Shown here piece after piece: positions 1 through 10,056 of a DNA stretch of 50,571 nucleotides. A program made the position numbers and the translations under genes. The first letter of the stretch is position 1. Each line of letters opens with the position of its first letter. The stretch spans positions 1-50,571 of the forward strand of contig JAAUSO010000029.1 in the NCBI GenBank assembly GCA_012033205.1, in the 5' to 3' direction. This stretch comes from Richelia sp. SL_2_1. GTDB lineage: Bacteria; Cyanobacteriota; Cyanobacteriia; Cyanobacteriales; Nostocaceae. A model generated the notes under the pieces. That model worked only from the letters and a program-made list of their open reading frames with translations. It did no database searches and was not told the DNA's origin.

Positions 1-2112
1 TTGTTTATGGAGGATTCCGAGCAAGGGCTAGTTGCGACTTGCGAGTACAACACTGACTTATTTAATCCAAATACTATTACCCGGATGCTGGGACATTTCC
101 AAACTTTACTGTCAAGCATAGTTAGCGATCCCCAACAAGATATTGCAAAATTGCAATTGTTAACATCATCTGAAATTAAGCAGTTATTAGTGGAGTGGAA
201 TGATACTAAGACAGACTACCCTCAAGATAAATGTATTCATCAGTTCTTTGAGGATATTGTTGAGAAAACACCGTCTGACATTGCTGTTATCTTTGAAAAC
301 CAACAATTAACCTACCAGGAGTTAAATAACAGAGCAAATCAGCTAGCTGATTACTTGCAGCAACAAAGTGTGAAATCAGACACAGTTGTTGGTATTTGTA
401 TGGAGCGCTCTATAGAAATGGTAGTGGCTTTAATAGCGATTTTGAAAGCTGGAGGAGCCTATTTACCGTTAGATCCAGCATATCCTCAAGAACGGATAGA
501 TTTTATGCTGGCAGATGCTGGAGTATCGGTATTGTTAACGCAATCACCTTTAAAAAGCAAATTGCGATCGCATCAAGGACAATTAATATGTATAGATACT
601 CAAGGTTTATACAGTAATTACAGTTGCAAAAATCCTAGCAGCGATATAAAACCAGAAAATTTAGCTTATGTAATTTATACATCTGGTTCTACAGGTAAAC
701 CCAAGGGAGTAATGAATACTCATCGGGGATTGTGCAATCGCTTGCTGTGGATGCAAGATGCTTATCAATTAACATCATCAGACCGAGTTTTACAAAAGAC
801 TCCTTTTAGTTTCGATGTATCTGTATGGGAATTTTTCTGGACATTATTAACGGGTGCAGCTTTAGTTGTAGCGAAACCAGGAGGACATCAAGATGCGGGG
901 TATATAGCAGAACTTATATCACAACAAAAAATAACTACACTTCACTTTGTTCCTTCTATGCTGCAAGCTTTTCTAGAAGAACCAGAACATCAAAACTGTA
1001 AAACTATCAAGCGCGTAATTTGTAGTGGTGAAGCTTTATCTTTTGAATTACAACAGCGATTTTTTCGGAGTTTTGATGCTCAATTACATAACCTTTATGG
1101 GCCAACGGAAGCATCTATTGATGTGACAGCGTGGTACTGTAATCGAAATGAAAAAATTGTTCCTATTGGTCGTCCGATTGCGAATACACAGATATTTCTC
1201 TTAGATAAACATTTACAACCCGTTCCTATAGGAGTTTCTGGGGAATTACATATCGGTGGAATGGGATTAGCACGAGGTTATTTGAATAGACCAGAATTAA
1301 CTGAAGAAAAGTTTATTCCTAATCCATTTAATGATTTACAATTAAATAGAAATTCTCCAAGTCAAAATCTCAGTTTAGACGCACGACTGTACAAAACGGG
1401 AGATTTAGCACGCTATCGCGAAGATGGAAACATTGAATTTTTAGGCAGAATCGATTATCAAGTCAAAATTCGTGGGAATCGCATTGAACTAGGAGAAATT
1501 GAAGCTTTATTAGAGCAACATCCGCAGGTGCGAGAAACGGTAGTAGTAGCAAGGGAAGATACACCGAATGACTTTCGTTTAATTGCATATCTGGTTAATC
1601 GGGAGAATGCTAGACCTTCTGTAGAAGAATTACGGGGTTTTCTCAAACAAAAACTACCCGAATATATGCTTCCTTCTGCCTTTGTCATGTTAGATGCTTT
1701 ACCTTTGACATCCAACGGAAAAATAGACCGTCGTGCTTTACCAAAACCTGACAATGTACGTCCAGAATTAACAGCATCTTTTAAGCCACCCCAGTCTGAA
1801 ATGGAACAGCAGATTGCCAAAGTTTGGCAAGAGGTGCTGCACATCGATAAAGTAGGTATTAATGATAATTTTTTTGATTTAGGTGGAAACTCCTTACTGA
1901 TACTTCAAGTAAATAATAAACTGCGTGCAATTTTGCAGCGAGAGATATCAGTAGTAACGATGTTTCAAAATCCCACTATTTACTCATTAGCGGAATATTT
2001 AAGTCAAAAAAATAGAGATAAAATTATTTTTGAAAACATACACAATCGTGTAGAAAAACAAAAAAAATCTTTCAATAGCCGAAAACAATTATTTAGAAAA
2101 ACAAAAAAATAA
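1..2112 (+). CDS. NRPS, 3' part: C-domain tail, A domain (Ser), PCP; cut by window edge
   Basis: This is the C-terminal part of a non-ribosomal peptide synthetase that continues upstream of the window, so the start at base 1 is not real. Residues 1-60 are the tail of a condensation domain. Residues about 80-590 are an adenylation domain with the core motif YTSGSTGKPKG (near residue 226) and the closing NGKIDRRALP. The carrier domain has LGGNS with the phosphopantetheine serine near residue 630. Aligned by eye, the substrate pocket reads D-V-W-H-I-S-L-I-D, a typical serine code. A basic tail of about 40 residues follows the carrier and probably docks onto the next protein, a polyketide synthase. 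The KS downstream would therefore extend a seryl unit by two carbons. Confidence 0.9.
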   Translation: MFMEDSEQGLVATCEYNTDLFNPNTITRMLGHFQTLLSSIVSDPQQDIAKLQLLTSSEIKQLLVEWNDTKTDYPQDKCIHQFFEDIVEKTPSDIAVIFENQQLTYQELNNRANQLADYLQQQSVKSDTVVGICMERSIEMVVALIAILKAGGAYLPLDPAYPQERIDFMLADAGVSVLLTQSPLKSKLRSHQGQLICIDTQGLYSNYSCKNPSSDIKPENLAYVIYTSGSTGKPKGVMNTHRGLCNRLLWMQDAYQLTSSDRVLQKTPFSFDVSVWEFFWTLLTGAALVVAKPGGHQDAGYIAELISQQKITTLHFVPSMLQAFLEEPEHQNCKTIKRVICSGEALSFELQQRFFRSFDAQLHNLYGPTEASIDVTAWYCNRNEKIVPIGRPIANTQIFLLDKHLQPVPIGVSGELHIGGMGLARGYLNRPELTEEKFIPNPFNDLQLNRNSPSQNLSLDARLYKTGDLARYREDGNIEFLGRIDYQVKIRGNRIELGEIEALLEQHPQVRETVVVAREDTPNDFRLIAYLVNRENARPSVEELRGFLKQKLPEYMLPSAFVMLDALPLTSNGKIDRRALPKPDNVRPELTASFKPPQSEMEQQIAKVWQEVLHIDKVGINDNFFDLGGNSLLILQVNNKLRAILQREISVVTMFQNPTIYSLAEYLSQKNRDKIIFENIHNRVEKQKKSFNSRKQLFRKTKK

Positions 2113-2217
2113 AACACAATATCAGTTAACTTTTAATTTTTGAATTTTGGACAGCAGTACTAATTCAGACTCTACTGAATAGTGATTATGTAGGTGGGGG
2201 AGAAAATTTATAACTAT

Positions 2218-2259
2218 GTCATTGCGAATGGAGCGAAGCGAAATGAAGCAATCGCAAGG
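2218..2259. repeat. Interspersed palindromic repeat in the NRPS-PKS spacer
   Basis: The 267-base gap between the first NRPS and the PKS contains a short repeat starting GTCATTGCGAATGGAGCGAA and ending GAAGCAATCGCAAGG. The ends pair (CATTGCGA with GCAATCGC-like sequence). This matches a short interspersed repeat common in cyanobacterial intergenic DNA. No gene was seen in the gap. Confidence 0.6.
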
Positions 2260-2379
2260 GTTTCGATGTTTTTACATTTTGTTATATAGTTAGGTTTATT
2301 TTAGCCAACCTACTTATCGTTAATATAAAGGTTCAATGATATGAACATGAATAATGAGAATGAAAAGATAAATTAATTA

Positions 2380-2856
2380 ATGGAAGGGATTGCAATCATC
2401 GGCATGGCGGGGCGTTTTCCCGGAGCTAGTAATGTCCAATCCTTCTGGGAAAACTTATGTAATGGTGTAGAGTCATTATCTATTTTAGAAAATGAAGAAT
2501 TACTGAATGCTGGAGTTCCTCTAGCTTTAATCAATAATACTAATTATGTTAAAGCTGCAAATATTTTAGAAAATATTGATTTATTTGATGCAGGTTTTTT
2601 TGACATTAATCCTAAAGAAGCTGAATTAACAGACCCTCAACATCGTCTGTTTTTAGAATGTGCTTGGGAAGCTTTAGAAAATGCTGGTTATGATTCAACC
2701 AAGTGCGAAAGTCGCATTGGTGTTTATGCTGGTGCTAGCTTAAATAACTATTTAGATTTTGATGTGAAAAAGGATGGGCTGGGGTCAGCAGAATCTTATC
2801 AAAAGCTAATTGGAATGATAAAGATTTTCTTTCTACTCGCGTTTCCTATAAATTAA
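2380..2856 (+). CDS. Type I PKS, N-terminal KS fragment (frameshifted gene, part 1)
   Basis: This reading frame encodes the first 150 residues of a ketosynthase: IAIIGMAGRFPGA near the start, then DPQHRLFLECAWEALENAGY. It runs out of frame just before the active-site cysteine and ends with a non-homologous tail. Homology continues one frame over from base 2814 (NDKDFLSTRVSYKLN). Restoring one A at GGAATGAT (2812-2817) would give G-N-D-K-D, the usual KS sequence. ATG 2380 is the first usable start, but in-frame codons upstream (ATG 2341, then MNMNNENEKIN, stop, LMEG) look like an older leader closed by a TAA at 2374. Alone, this fragment cannot be active. Confidence 0.85.
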   Translation: MEGIAIIGMAGRFPGASNVQSFWENLCNGVESLSILENEELLNAGVPLALINNTNYVKAANILENIDLFDAGFFDINPKEAELTDPQHRLFLECAWEALENAGYDSTKCESRIGVYAGASLNNYLDFDVKKDGLGSAESYQKLIGMIKIFFLLAFPIN

Positions 2857-5800
2857 ATCTGACTGGTCCGAGTTTGACGGTACAAACCGCTTGCTCTACT
2901 TCTTTAGTTGCAACAACACTTGCTTGTCAAAGTCTATTGAATTATCAATGCGATATCGCTTTGGCAGGAGGGGTTTCCATCCGAGTACCACAAACAACAG
3001 GTTATTTGTATCAACAAGGGGGAACTTTATCTGCTGACGGTCATTGTCGTGCTTTTGATATCAATGCAGGGGGGACAACCATTGGTAATGGTGTAGGGCT
3101 TGTGGTTCTCAAGCGACTAAATGATGCTATTGCTGACGGAGATTGTATTTATGCAGTCATAAAAGGTACGGCAATCAATAATGATGGTTCTATCAAAGTT
3201 GGCTTTAGCGCACCAAGCGTCGATGGACAAGCAGAAGCGATCGCAGAAGCGATAGTATTAGCAGATGTAGAACCAGAAACAATCAACTATATTGAAGCTC
3301 ACGGTACTGGTACATCTTTAGGAGATCCAATTGAAATTGCTGCGCTAAGCAAGGTGTTTGCCGCTAGTACTGAGAAAAAAGCTTTTTGTGCAATCGGTTC
3401 AGTCAAAACTAATATTGGTCATTTAGATGCAGCTGCTGGTATTGCAGGATTAATTAAGACATCTCTGGCACTCAAACATCAGCTAATTCCACCCAGCTTA
3501 AATTTTGAGCAGCCTAATCCCCAAATTGATTTTACTAATAGTCCCTTTTTCGTGAATACAAAACTCAGGGAATGGGAAGCAGGTTCTACTCCCCGTCGTG
3601 CTGGTGTAAGTTCTTTAGGAATGGGAGGAACCAACGCTCATGTCGTTTTGGAACAAGCTCCCGTACTGGCAAATTCTGGTGCTTCTCGTGCTTGGCAATT
3701 ATTAGTTTTGTCCGCAAAAACAGAATCTGCGCTTGAAACTGCGACACAAAATCTGATCCAATATCTGAAGTTGCATCTCGATGAAAACTTGGCAGATATA
3801 GCTTATACATTACAATTAGGACGTAGAGATTTTAATCATCGAAAAGTACTTATTTGCTCGGATATCCCAGATGCAATTAATGGATTAACCGCACAAGCCT
3901 CAACACGAGTTTTTACTCAGTTTGAACCAAGGGAGAATCCCTCCATCGCTTTCATGTTCCCCGGACAGGGCTCCCAGTATGTCAATATGGGAAAAGAACT
4001 CTACGCAACAGAATCAGTATTTCGCAAACATATTGAGCATTGCAGTTCAATATTAATACCCTATTTAGGATTAGATTTGCGATCGCTGATTTATCCAAGT
4101 GAGTTAGAAAGAGTAAGTGCAGCAGAAAAACTCAAACAAACTTATTTTGCTCAACCTGCACTGTTCGTAATTGAATATGCTTTAGCTCAGTTGTGGATGT
4201 CGTGGGGAATTTCTCCTCAAGCAACGATAGGACATAGTATAGGAGAATATGTAGCTGCTACTCTGGCTGGAGTTTTTTCGCTTGAAGATGCTCTTGTTGT
4301 AGTAGCTAACAGAGGAAAACTGATGCAGCAATTACCCGGAGGTGCAATGCTCTCAGTTGAACTTTCCGAACAAGAAATAGCACCCCTGTTGGCAGAAAAT
4401 ATATCTTTAGCTGCTTGCAATACAACTTCATATAGCACGGTATCGGGTTGTACTGAAGCAATAGAGAAATTACAACAGCATCTACAACAAATAGGGGTAT
4501 CTTGTCGAAGACTGCATACTTCTCATGCTTTTCATTCTCAGATGATGGAACCGATCGTTGAGACATTTACACAGTTGTTGCAAAAAGTCAAACTCAATCC
4601 TCCGGAAATACCATTTATCTCTAATGTCAGCGGGACTTGGATTACCAAATCCGAAGCTACAAATGCTAATTACTGGGCAAAACATTTAAGACAGCCTGTA
4701 CGTTTTTGTCAAGGGATTGCTGAGTTATTAAAAACACAAAATTTTATCTTATTAGAAGTTGGTCTGGGACGAACGTTAAGTACTTTTGCTAAACAGCAGC
4801 AAAAACAAGAATTGATAGCACTGACATCGCTTCCTCATCCAAAAGAGCAACAGTCAGATGTAGTATTTTCACTTAATACTTTAGGTAAACTTTGGTTATC
4901 AGGAATCAAGATCGATTGGTCAGGTTTTTATATCAACGAACGTCGTCATCGTTTACCCTTACCAAGTTATCCCTTTGAACGTCAGCGTTATTGGCTCGAA
5001 CGAGATAATTCATCTACTTCCAACATAAATGGAGGGGAATCGTCAGATGGAAATTCACCGAGTCATGCTCTAGGAAATCAACGTTACTCTATTAAGCTAA
5101 ACTCCTCAGAAACAGCATCAGAGCCATTATTAGAGAAAAAACCAAATATTACTGACTGGTTTAATATTCCTGTATGGAAGCAATTGATATCAGTTGAGTC
5201 TTTTCAAGCAAAAGAAGAAAGCCAACAAAAGTTAACCTATTTAATTTTTATAGATAAATACGGAGTAGGAACTGAATTTGCTCAAAGACTCGGACAGTTA
5301 GGACAAGATGTAATTACTGTAGGAATTGGTAAACAGTTTTGCAAGCTTGATGACCGTGTTTATACCATCAATCCCCAAGAATCTGATGACTATCATACTT
5401 TGTTTGAAGAACTTAAAAAGCAAGACTTGATTCCAAGGAAAATCGCACATTTTTGGAGCATTACACCCAATGATACTTTGCTCGACAACGAGCTAAAATT
5501 GCTTGAAAAATCTGAGAATCTGGGCTTTTATAGCCTGATGTATTTAGCACAAGCCATCGGTAAAAAAGATATTTCAGATTCTCTCAAACTGTTGATTGTT
5601 ACGAATAATCTATATCATGTCATCGGCGATGAAAAATTATGCCCACAGAAGGCTACGGTATTAGGAGCAACTAAGGTAATTCCCAAGGAATACGGGAATA
5701 TTAATTGCACTAGTGTTGATTTAGTAATACATTCTGCTCGAACTACTTTATCAAAAAAACTCATAGATAATTTAGTAGTAGAATTAAAACTGCAACAAGC

Positions 5801-8453
5801 TCATGAAATAATTGCCTATCGCGGACATTATCGTTGGATTCAGACTTGGGAAGCAGTTGCTTTAGACGAGGGTATTGCAGACAGAAATAAGTTAAAAAAA
5901 GGTGGAGTTTACTTAATTACTGGCGGATTTGGTGGTATTGGTTTGGTATTAGCAGAACATTTAGCAAAAACGCTACAAGCCAAATTAATACTAGTCGGAC
6001 GAGAAAAACTACCGCAACCTTTTGAATGGGAACAATGGTTAGCGACTCATGATACCCAAGATAGAGTTAGTCGTAAAATACAAAAAGTGCGATCGCTTGA
6101 AGAATTGGGTGCAGAAGTTGAACTCAAAAGTGCCGATGTGACTAATTTTGCACAAATGCAAGCAGTAATTGCTCTAGGGTTACAAAGATTTGGTCAAATT
6201 AATGGTGTAATCCATGCGGCTGGTATTGCTGGTGGTGGTGTAACTCAACTCAAAACGCGGGAGATGGCAAGCAATGTCTTAGCATCAAAAGTCACGGGTA
6301 CATTAATTTTAGAGGAAGTTTGTAAGAATATAAATTTGGATTTCTTAATGCTTTGTTCATCTAAAACTTCTATTTTAGGTGAATTTGGACAGATAGATTA
6401 TTGTGCAGCTAATAGCTTTTTAGATGCTTATGCTTATTGTCATAACTCCACATCAGATAGATTAACAATATCTATTAGTTGGGATACTTGGAAGGAAGTT
6501 GGATTAGCAGTAGAAACTACATTACCAGATAACATTAAACAACAGCGTCAAGAAATGATTAACAAAGGCATATTACCTCAAGAAGGTATCGATGTTTTTA
6601 ATCGTGTTTTGGCAAGTAATTTACCTCATATTGTTGTATCAACACAAGATTTACCGGCTTTAATTAAACAAAATAATTCTGATAAATATTTACAAGAATT
6701 AACGTTTTCCCAATCAGAATTATCTTCAGTCAATGTTTCCAAAGCAAGACATTCTCGTCCGAATTTAGGTAATAATTATGTCGCTCCCCAAAATCAAACC
6801 GAATGCATACTAACTGAAATTTGGCAAGAAATTCTCGGAATTGAAAATATAGGTATCTACGACAATTTCTTTGAGTTAGGAGGAAATTCCATCAACACAA
6901 TTCAAATTGCAGCGAATGCAAACAAAGCAGGCTTAAAGTTAACAACTCAACAGTTTTTTCAACATCAAACAATTGCTGAATTGGTAAAAAACTTATCAAT
7001 TACCGAAACTATCCAACCCCAACAAAAATTAGAAAGAAAAGAATTACAGCTTACACCGAGTCAACATTACTTCTTTGAACAGAATCAGTCCGAAGTACAT
7101 AAGTGCAATCAGTCGTTGTTGCTGGAAATGCAAGAATGCGAGCCTAATTTATTAGAACAGGCTTTAGAACATTTAATTCAACATCATGATGTATTTCGCT
7201 TGCATTTTATCCAAACAGAATCTGGGACTCAACAAGTTTATGATAGTTCTGATGATACTATTAAATTAAAACGAGTAGATTTATCCTCACTATCAGAAAT
7301 TGAGCAAAAATTAGCGATAGAATCTGTTGCAGCAGAACTAAAAGCAAGTTTAAATTTATTTGCAGCACCACTTGTAAGATTTGCTTTCTTTGATTTAGCC
7401 CCACAACCAACTAGCTACCTGTTAATTGTTATTCACGACTTAGTGATTGATAATATTTCTTGGCAAATTTTACTAGAAGACTTACAAACAGTTTACAAGC
7501 AAAAATGTCAGCGTAAAGCCATAGATTTGCCAGATAGTACTAGCTCATATATTCAGTGGACGCAATTTTTACAGCAATATGTCCAATCTTCAGAAATGAT
7601 GCGAGAGCAAGACTATTGGTTGCGAGAAATCCAAAAACCATTTACCAGCTTGCCAGTAGATTATGCAATCGATGATAATACACATAATCATCCAGATACT
7701 GTATCAGTTAGTCTAAATAAACAAACAACAAAAGCTTTATTAGAGGAAATTCATCAAGCCTATAACACGCAAATCAACGATGTATTGCTCACGGCTTTAG
7801 TACAAGCTTTTGCAAAATGGACGGGAGAAGCAAAACTACGGGTAGATATTAGAAATGATGGTCGAAAAACTGTTTTTCAAGATATAAAATTATCCCGTAC
7901 TGTTGGTTTATTTAGTAGTTATTTTCCGATAATATTGGATGCAACAACATCTTCAAATCAAGAAGATTTATTAATCCAAATCAAAGAATATTTGCGTAGT
8001 ATTCCAAATAATGGTGTTGGTTATGGCATATTAAAGTATTTGAACAGTGAGCAGGAAATACAATCAAAACTGCAAGCCTTGCCTCAAAGTGAAATTAGTT
8101 TCAACTACTTAGGTCAACATGACCAAATGATTTTTGATTCTTCTTTGTTTCGTTTAACTCAAAGTTCTCAAGATATTATCTATAGTAGACCTAACAATAG
8201 AAAATATTTACTAGAGATTAATGCAATTGTGGTTCAAGAACAATTGCAATTGTACTGGAATTACAATAATGCTATTCATAACCGAGAAACCATTGAAAAT
8301 TTAGCTAATAAATTTATAGAAGAACTAAGCTCCTTAATAGCTCATTGTAATTCCGTTGAAGCACAAAGATACACACCCTCTGACTTTTTCAGAGCTAAAT
8401 TAAATCAACAACAATTAGATAATTTACTCAGTAAAATTAATCGACATAATTAG
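2814..8453 (+). CDS. Type I PKS: KS-AT(malonyl)-KR-ACP-inactive E (part 2)
   Basis: This is the body of the frameshifted PKS. The KS has its cysteine in QTACSTS (about 2890) and histidines in EAHGTGT and NIGH. The acyltransferase has GHSIGEYVAA (about 4231) and HAFH (about 4530), which indicates malonyl-CoA. The ketoreductase has TGGFGGIG and keeps its Ser and Tyr (DYCAAN), so it should form a beta-hydroxyl on the Ser-derived chain (statine-like unit). The carrier has LGGNS (about 6887). The last 430 residues are an epimerization domain in which HHxxxDG has become HDLVIDN and EGHGRE has become RNDGRK, so it lacks both catalytic residues. It ends with a COM-like tail (TPSDFFRAKLNQQQLDNLL) suited to docking on the separate C protein 11 bases downstream. 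Confidence 0.9.
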   Translation, partial: NDKDFLSTRVSYKLNLTGPSLTVQTACSTSLVATTLACQSLLNYQCDIALAGGVSIRVPQTTGYLYQQGGTLSADGHCRAFDINAGGTTIGNGVGLVVLKRLNDAIADGDCIYAVIKGTAINNDGSIKVGFSAPSVDGQAEAIAEAIVLADVEPETINYIEAHGTGTSLGDPIEIAALSKVFAASTEKKAFCAIGSVKTNIGHLDAAAGIAGLIKTSLALKHQLIPPSLNFEQPNPQIDFTNSPFFVNTKLREWEAGSTPRRAGVSSLGMGGTNAHVVLEQAPVLANSGASRAWQLLVLSAKTESALETATQNLIQYLKLHLDENLADIAYTLQLGRRDFNHRKVLICSDIPDAINGLTAQASTRVFTQFEPRENPSIAFMFPGQGSQYVNMGKELYATESVFRKHIEHCSSILIPYLGLDLRSLIYPSELERVSAAEKLKQTYFAQPALFVIEYALAQLWMSWGISPQATIGHSIGEYVAATLAGVFSLEDALVVVANRGKLMQQLPGGAMLSVELSEQEIAPLLAENISLAACNTTSYSTVSGCTEAIEKLQQHLQQIGVSCRRLHTSHAFHSQMMEPIVETFTQLLQKVKLNPPEIPFISNVSGTWITKSEATNANYWAKHLRQPVRFCQGIAELLKTQNFILLEVGLGRTLSTFAKQQQKQELIALTSLPHPKEQQSDVVFSLNTLGKLWLSGIKIDWSGFYINERRHRLPLPSYPFERQRYWLERDNSSTSNINGGESSDGNSPSHALGNQRYSIKLNSSETASEPLLEKKPNITDWFNIPVWKQLISVESFQAKEESQQKLTYLIFIDKYGVGTEFAQRLGQLGQDVITVGIGKQFCKLDDRVYTINPQESDDYHTLFEELKKQDLIPRKIAHFWSITPNDTLLDNELKLLEKSENLGFYSLMYLAQAIGKKDISDSLKLLIVTNNLYHVIGDEKLCPQKATVLGATKVIPKEYGNINCTSVDLVIHSARTTLSKKLIDNLVVELKLQQAHEIIAYRGHYRWIQTWEAVALDEGIADRNKLKKGGVYLITGGFGGIGLVLAEHLAKTLQAKLILVGREKLPQPFEWEQWLATHDTQDRVSRKIQKVRSLEELGAEVELKSADVTNFAQMQAVIALGLQRFGQINGVIHAAGIAGGGVTQLKTREMASNVLASKVTGTLILEEVCKNINLDFLMLCSSKTSILGEFGQIDYCAANSFLDAYAYCHNSTSDRLTISISWDTWKEVGLAVETTLPDNIKQQRQEMINKGILPQEGIDVFNRVLASNLPHIVVSTQDLPALIKQNNSDKYLQELTFSQSELSSVNVSKARHSRPNLGNNYVAPQNQTECILTEIWQEILGIENIGIYDNFFELGGNSINTIQIAANANKAGLKLTTQQFFQHQTIAELVKNLSITETIQPQQKLERKELQLTPSQHYFFEQNQSEVHKCNQSLLLEMQECEPNLLEQALEHLIQHHDVFRLHFIQTESGTQQVYDSSDDTIKLKRVDLSSLSEIEQKLAIESVAAELKASLNLFAAPLVRFAFFDLAPQPTSYLLIVIHDLVIDNISWQILLEDLQTVYKQKCQRKAIDLPDSTSSYIQWTQFLQQYVQSSEMMREQDYWLREIQKPFTSLPVDYAIDDNTHNHPDTVSVSLNKQTTKALLEEIHQAYNTQINDVLLTALVQAFAKWTGEAKLRVDIRNDGRKTVFQDIKLSRTVGLFSSYFPIILDATTSSNQEDLLIQIKEYLRSIPNNGVGYGILKYLNSEQEIQSKLQALPQSEISFNYLGQHDQMIFDSSLFRLTQSSQDIIYSRPNNRKYLLEINAIVVQEQLQLYWNYNNAIHNRETIENLANKFIEELSSLIAHCNSVEAQRYTPSDFFRAKLNQQQLDNLLSKINRHN

Positions 8454-8464
8454 AACCTAAGTAA

Positions 8465-9883
8465 ATGAAAAACAATCATATTATTGAAGACATATACCAA
8501 CTTACACCTGTACAAAAGGGAATGTTGTTCCACTGTTTGTATGATAGTGAATTGTCCTTATATTTTTTTCAGCATATCTTTACTATACGTGGAAACCTTA
8601 AACTAGATATGTTTGAAAAGGCTTGGCAATTAGTCATAGATCGGCATCCTATTTTACGTACTAGTTTTTATTGGGAAGAAGTTGAAAGTCCACTACAAAT
8701 TGTATATCATCAAGTAAAAGTACCTCTAACTTACTATGACTGGTCTGATATGGATTCAGCTAAACAAAAAAACCAACTTGAAGCTTTTATTATTAGCGAT
8801 CGCCAAAAAAGTTTTGACTTTTCTGAGCCATGTTTAATGCGTCATACTTTAATTCGCACTACTAATGACTCTTATCAATATATCTGGAGTATGAATCATA
8901 TTATTATAGATGGCTGGGGTGGTTCGCTGGTATTCCAAGAATTTCTAGAAATTTATGGAGCGCTTTGCAAAAACCAACAAATTAGCTTAGCATCTACTCG
9001 CCCTTTTAGAGATTACATTGACTGGTTGGAGCAACAAGATATATCAAAAGCCGAAAATTTTTGGCGAGAAGCACTACAAGGTATTAAAGCACCAACTCCT
9101 TTAACTTATTTTGAAAAAACTCAAACAACTGACCAATTATCCACTGAAGAAATTAGGTACAGTGAAGAAATAATTCAACTATCATTAACAAGTACAAAAG
9201 CACTACAATCTTTTGCAACACAACATCATCTCACTCTTGCTACTATTTTTAACGCTATTTGGGCTATTCTCCTGAGTCGCTATTCTTGTTGCACTAATAT
9301 ATTGTATGGCTGTACCGTTACTGGACGACCAGCAGATTTGAATGCAGTAGAGTCAATGGTTGGTATGTTTGTTAATACCTTGCCTATTCATATCAATCTA
9401 GATACTGAACAGATTTTATTATCATGGCTCCAACGTTTTCAGCTGCAATTAGTTGAGGTGCGCGATTATGAATACACTCCATTAAAGGAAGCGCATAAAT
9501 GGAGCGAACTTCCACCAAACTCAACTTTATTTGAAAGTATTGTAGTACTTGAAAATTTCCCAGTCAGTGAATTTATTCGAAATTGGAAGGGAAATATAAC
9601 ATTTGAACATAAAGAATTGTATTACAGAAATAATTACCCTCTCAACTTGGTTGTATATCCAAATCAAGAGTTATTAATAGCGCTTTCGTTTGACAATAGA
9701 AGATTTGATCGTGATACTACTACCGGAATACTCGAAGATATTGAAAACCTCTTACAAGAATTGATTGTTAATCCTAACATTCAAATTCAAGATTTAAATT
9801 TTTTTACACCAGAACAACAACAAGTTACTTCAATGTTAGAAAAAGAAGCATTATTTGATTGGAGTTTTTCTCTAGCTAGTTAA
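8465..9883 (+). CDS. Free-standing NRPS condensation domain (DCL type)
   Basis: This 472-residue protein is only a condensation domain. It opens with an acceptor-type COM/C1 region (DIYQLTPVQKGMLFH), the form seen in C domains that follow epimerization domains. The active site is NHIIIDGW: the first histidine is Asn, but the catalytic second histidine, Asp and Gly remain, so it should be active. It ends at the usual C-A linker (FTPEQQQ) plus about 20 residues. It lies 11 bases after the PKS and before the first Dab module, so it probably joins the polyketide-extended chain to Dab in trans. A paralogue at 20090-21541 sits in the same relative position in the second half of the cluster. Confidence 0.88.
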   Translation: MKNNHIIEDIYQLTPVQKGMLFHCLYDSELSLYFFQHIFTIRGNLKLDMFEKAWQLVIDRHPILRTSFYWEEVESPLQIVYHQVKVPLTYYDWSDMDSAKQKNQLEAFIISDRQKSFDFSEPCLMRHTLIRTTNDSYQYIWSMNHIIIDGWGGSLVFQEFLEIYGALCKNQQISLASTRPFRDYIDWLEQQDISKAENFWREALQGIKAPTPLTYFEKTQTTDQLSTEEIRYSEEIIQLSLTSTKALQSFATQHHLTLATIFNAIWAILLSRYSCCTNILYGCTVTGRPADLNAVESMVGMFVNTLPIHINLDTEQILLSWLQRFQLQLVEVRDYEYTPLKEAHKWSELPPNSTLFESIVVLENFPVSEFIRNWKGNITFEHKELYYRNNYPLNLVVYPNQELLIALSFDNRRFDRDTTTGILEDIENLLQELIVNPNIQIQDLNFFTPEQQQVTSMLEKEALFDWSFSLAS

Positions 9884-10056
9884 ACTATTATGATTACGGA
9901 ATAACACAGAATTTGAAACATATACATTGAACAATCAATATGCCTATCCTATTTTAAGTTTGTTCCATTACTATTTTTTTTTGAGAATACATAAATACCA
10001 AATTATGAAATGATGATATTTATGTTTTAAGCATTATTTAGATATAAAGGAGAAAA

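Noticed and set aside
2380-8453. Trans-AT or iterative PKS
   Set aside because: The module has its own AT with GHSIGEY and HAFH, the normal cis-AT modular layout.
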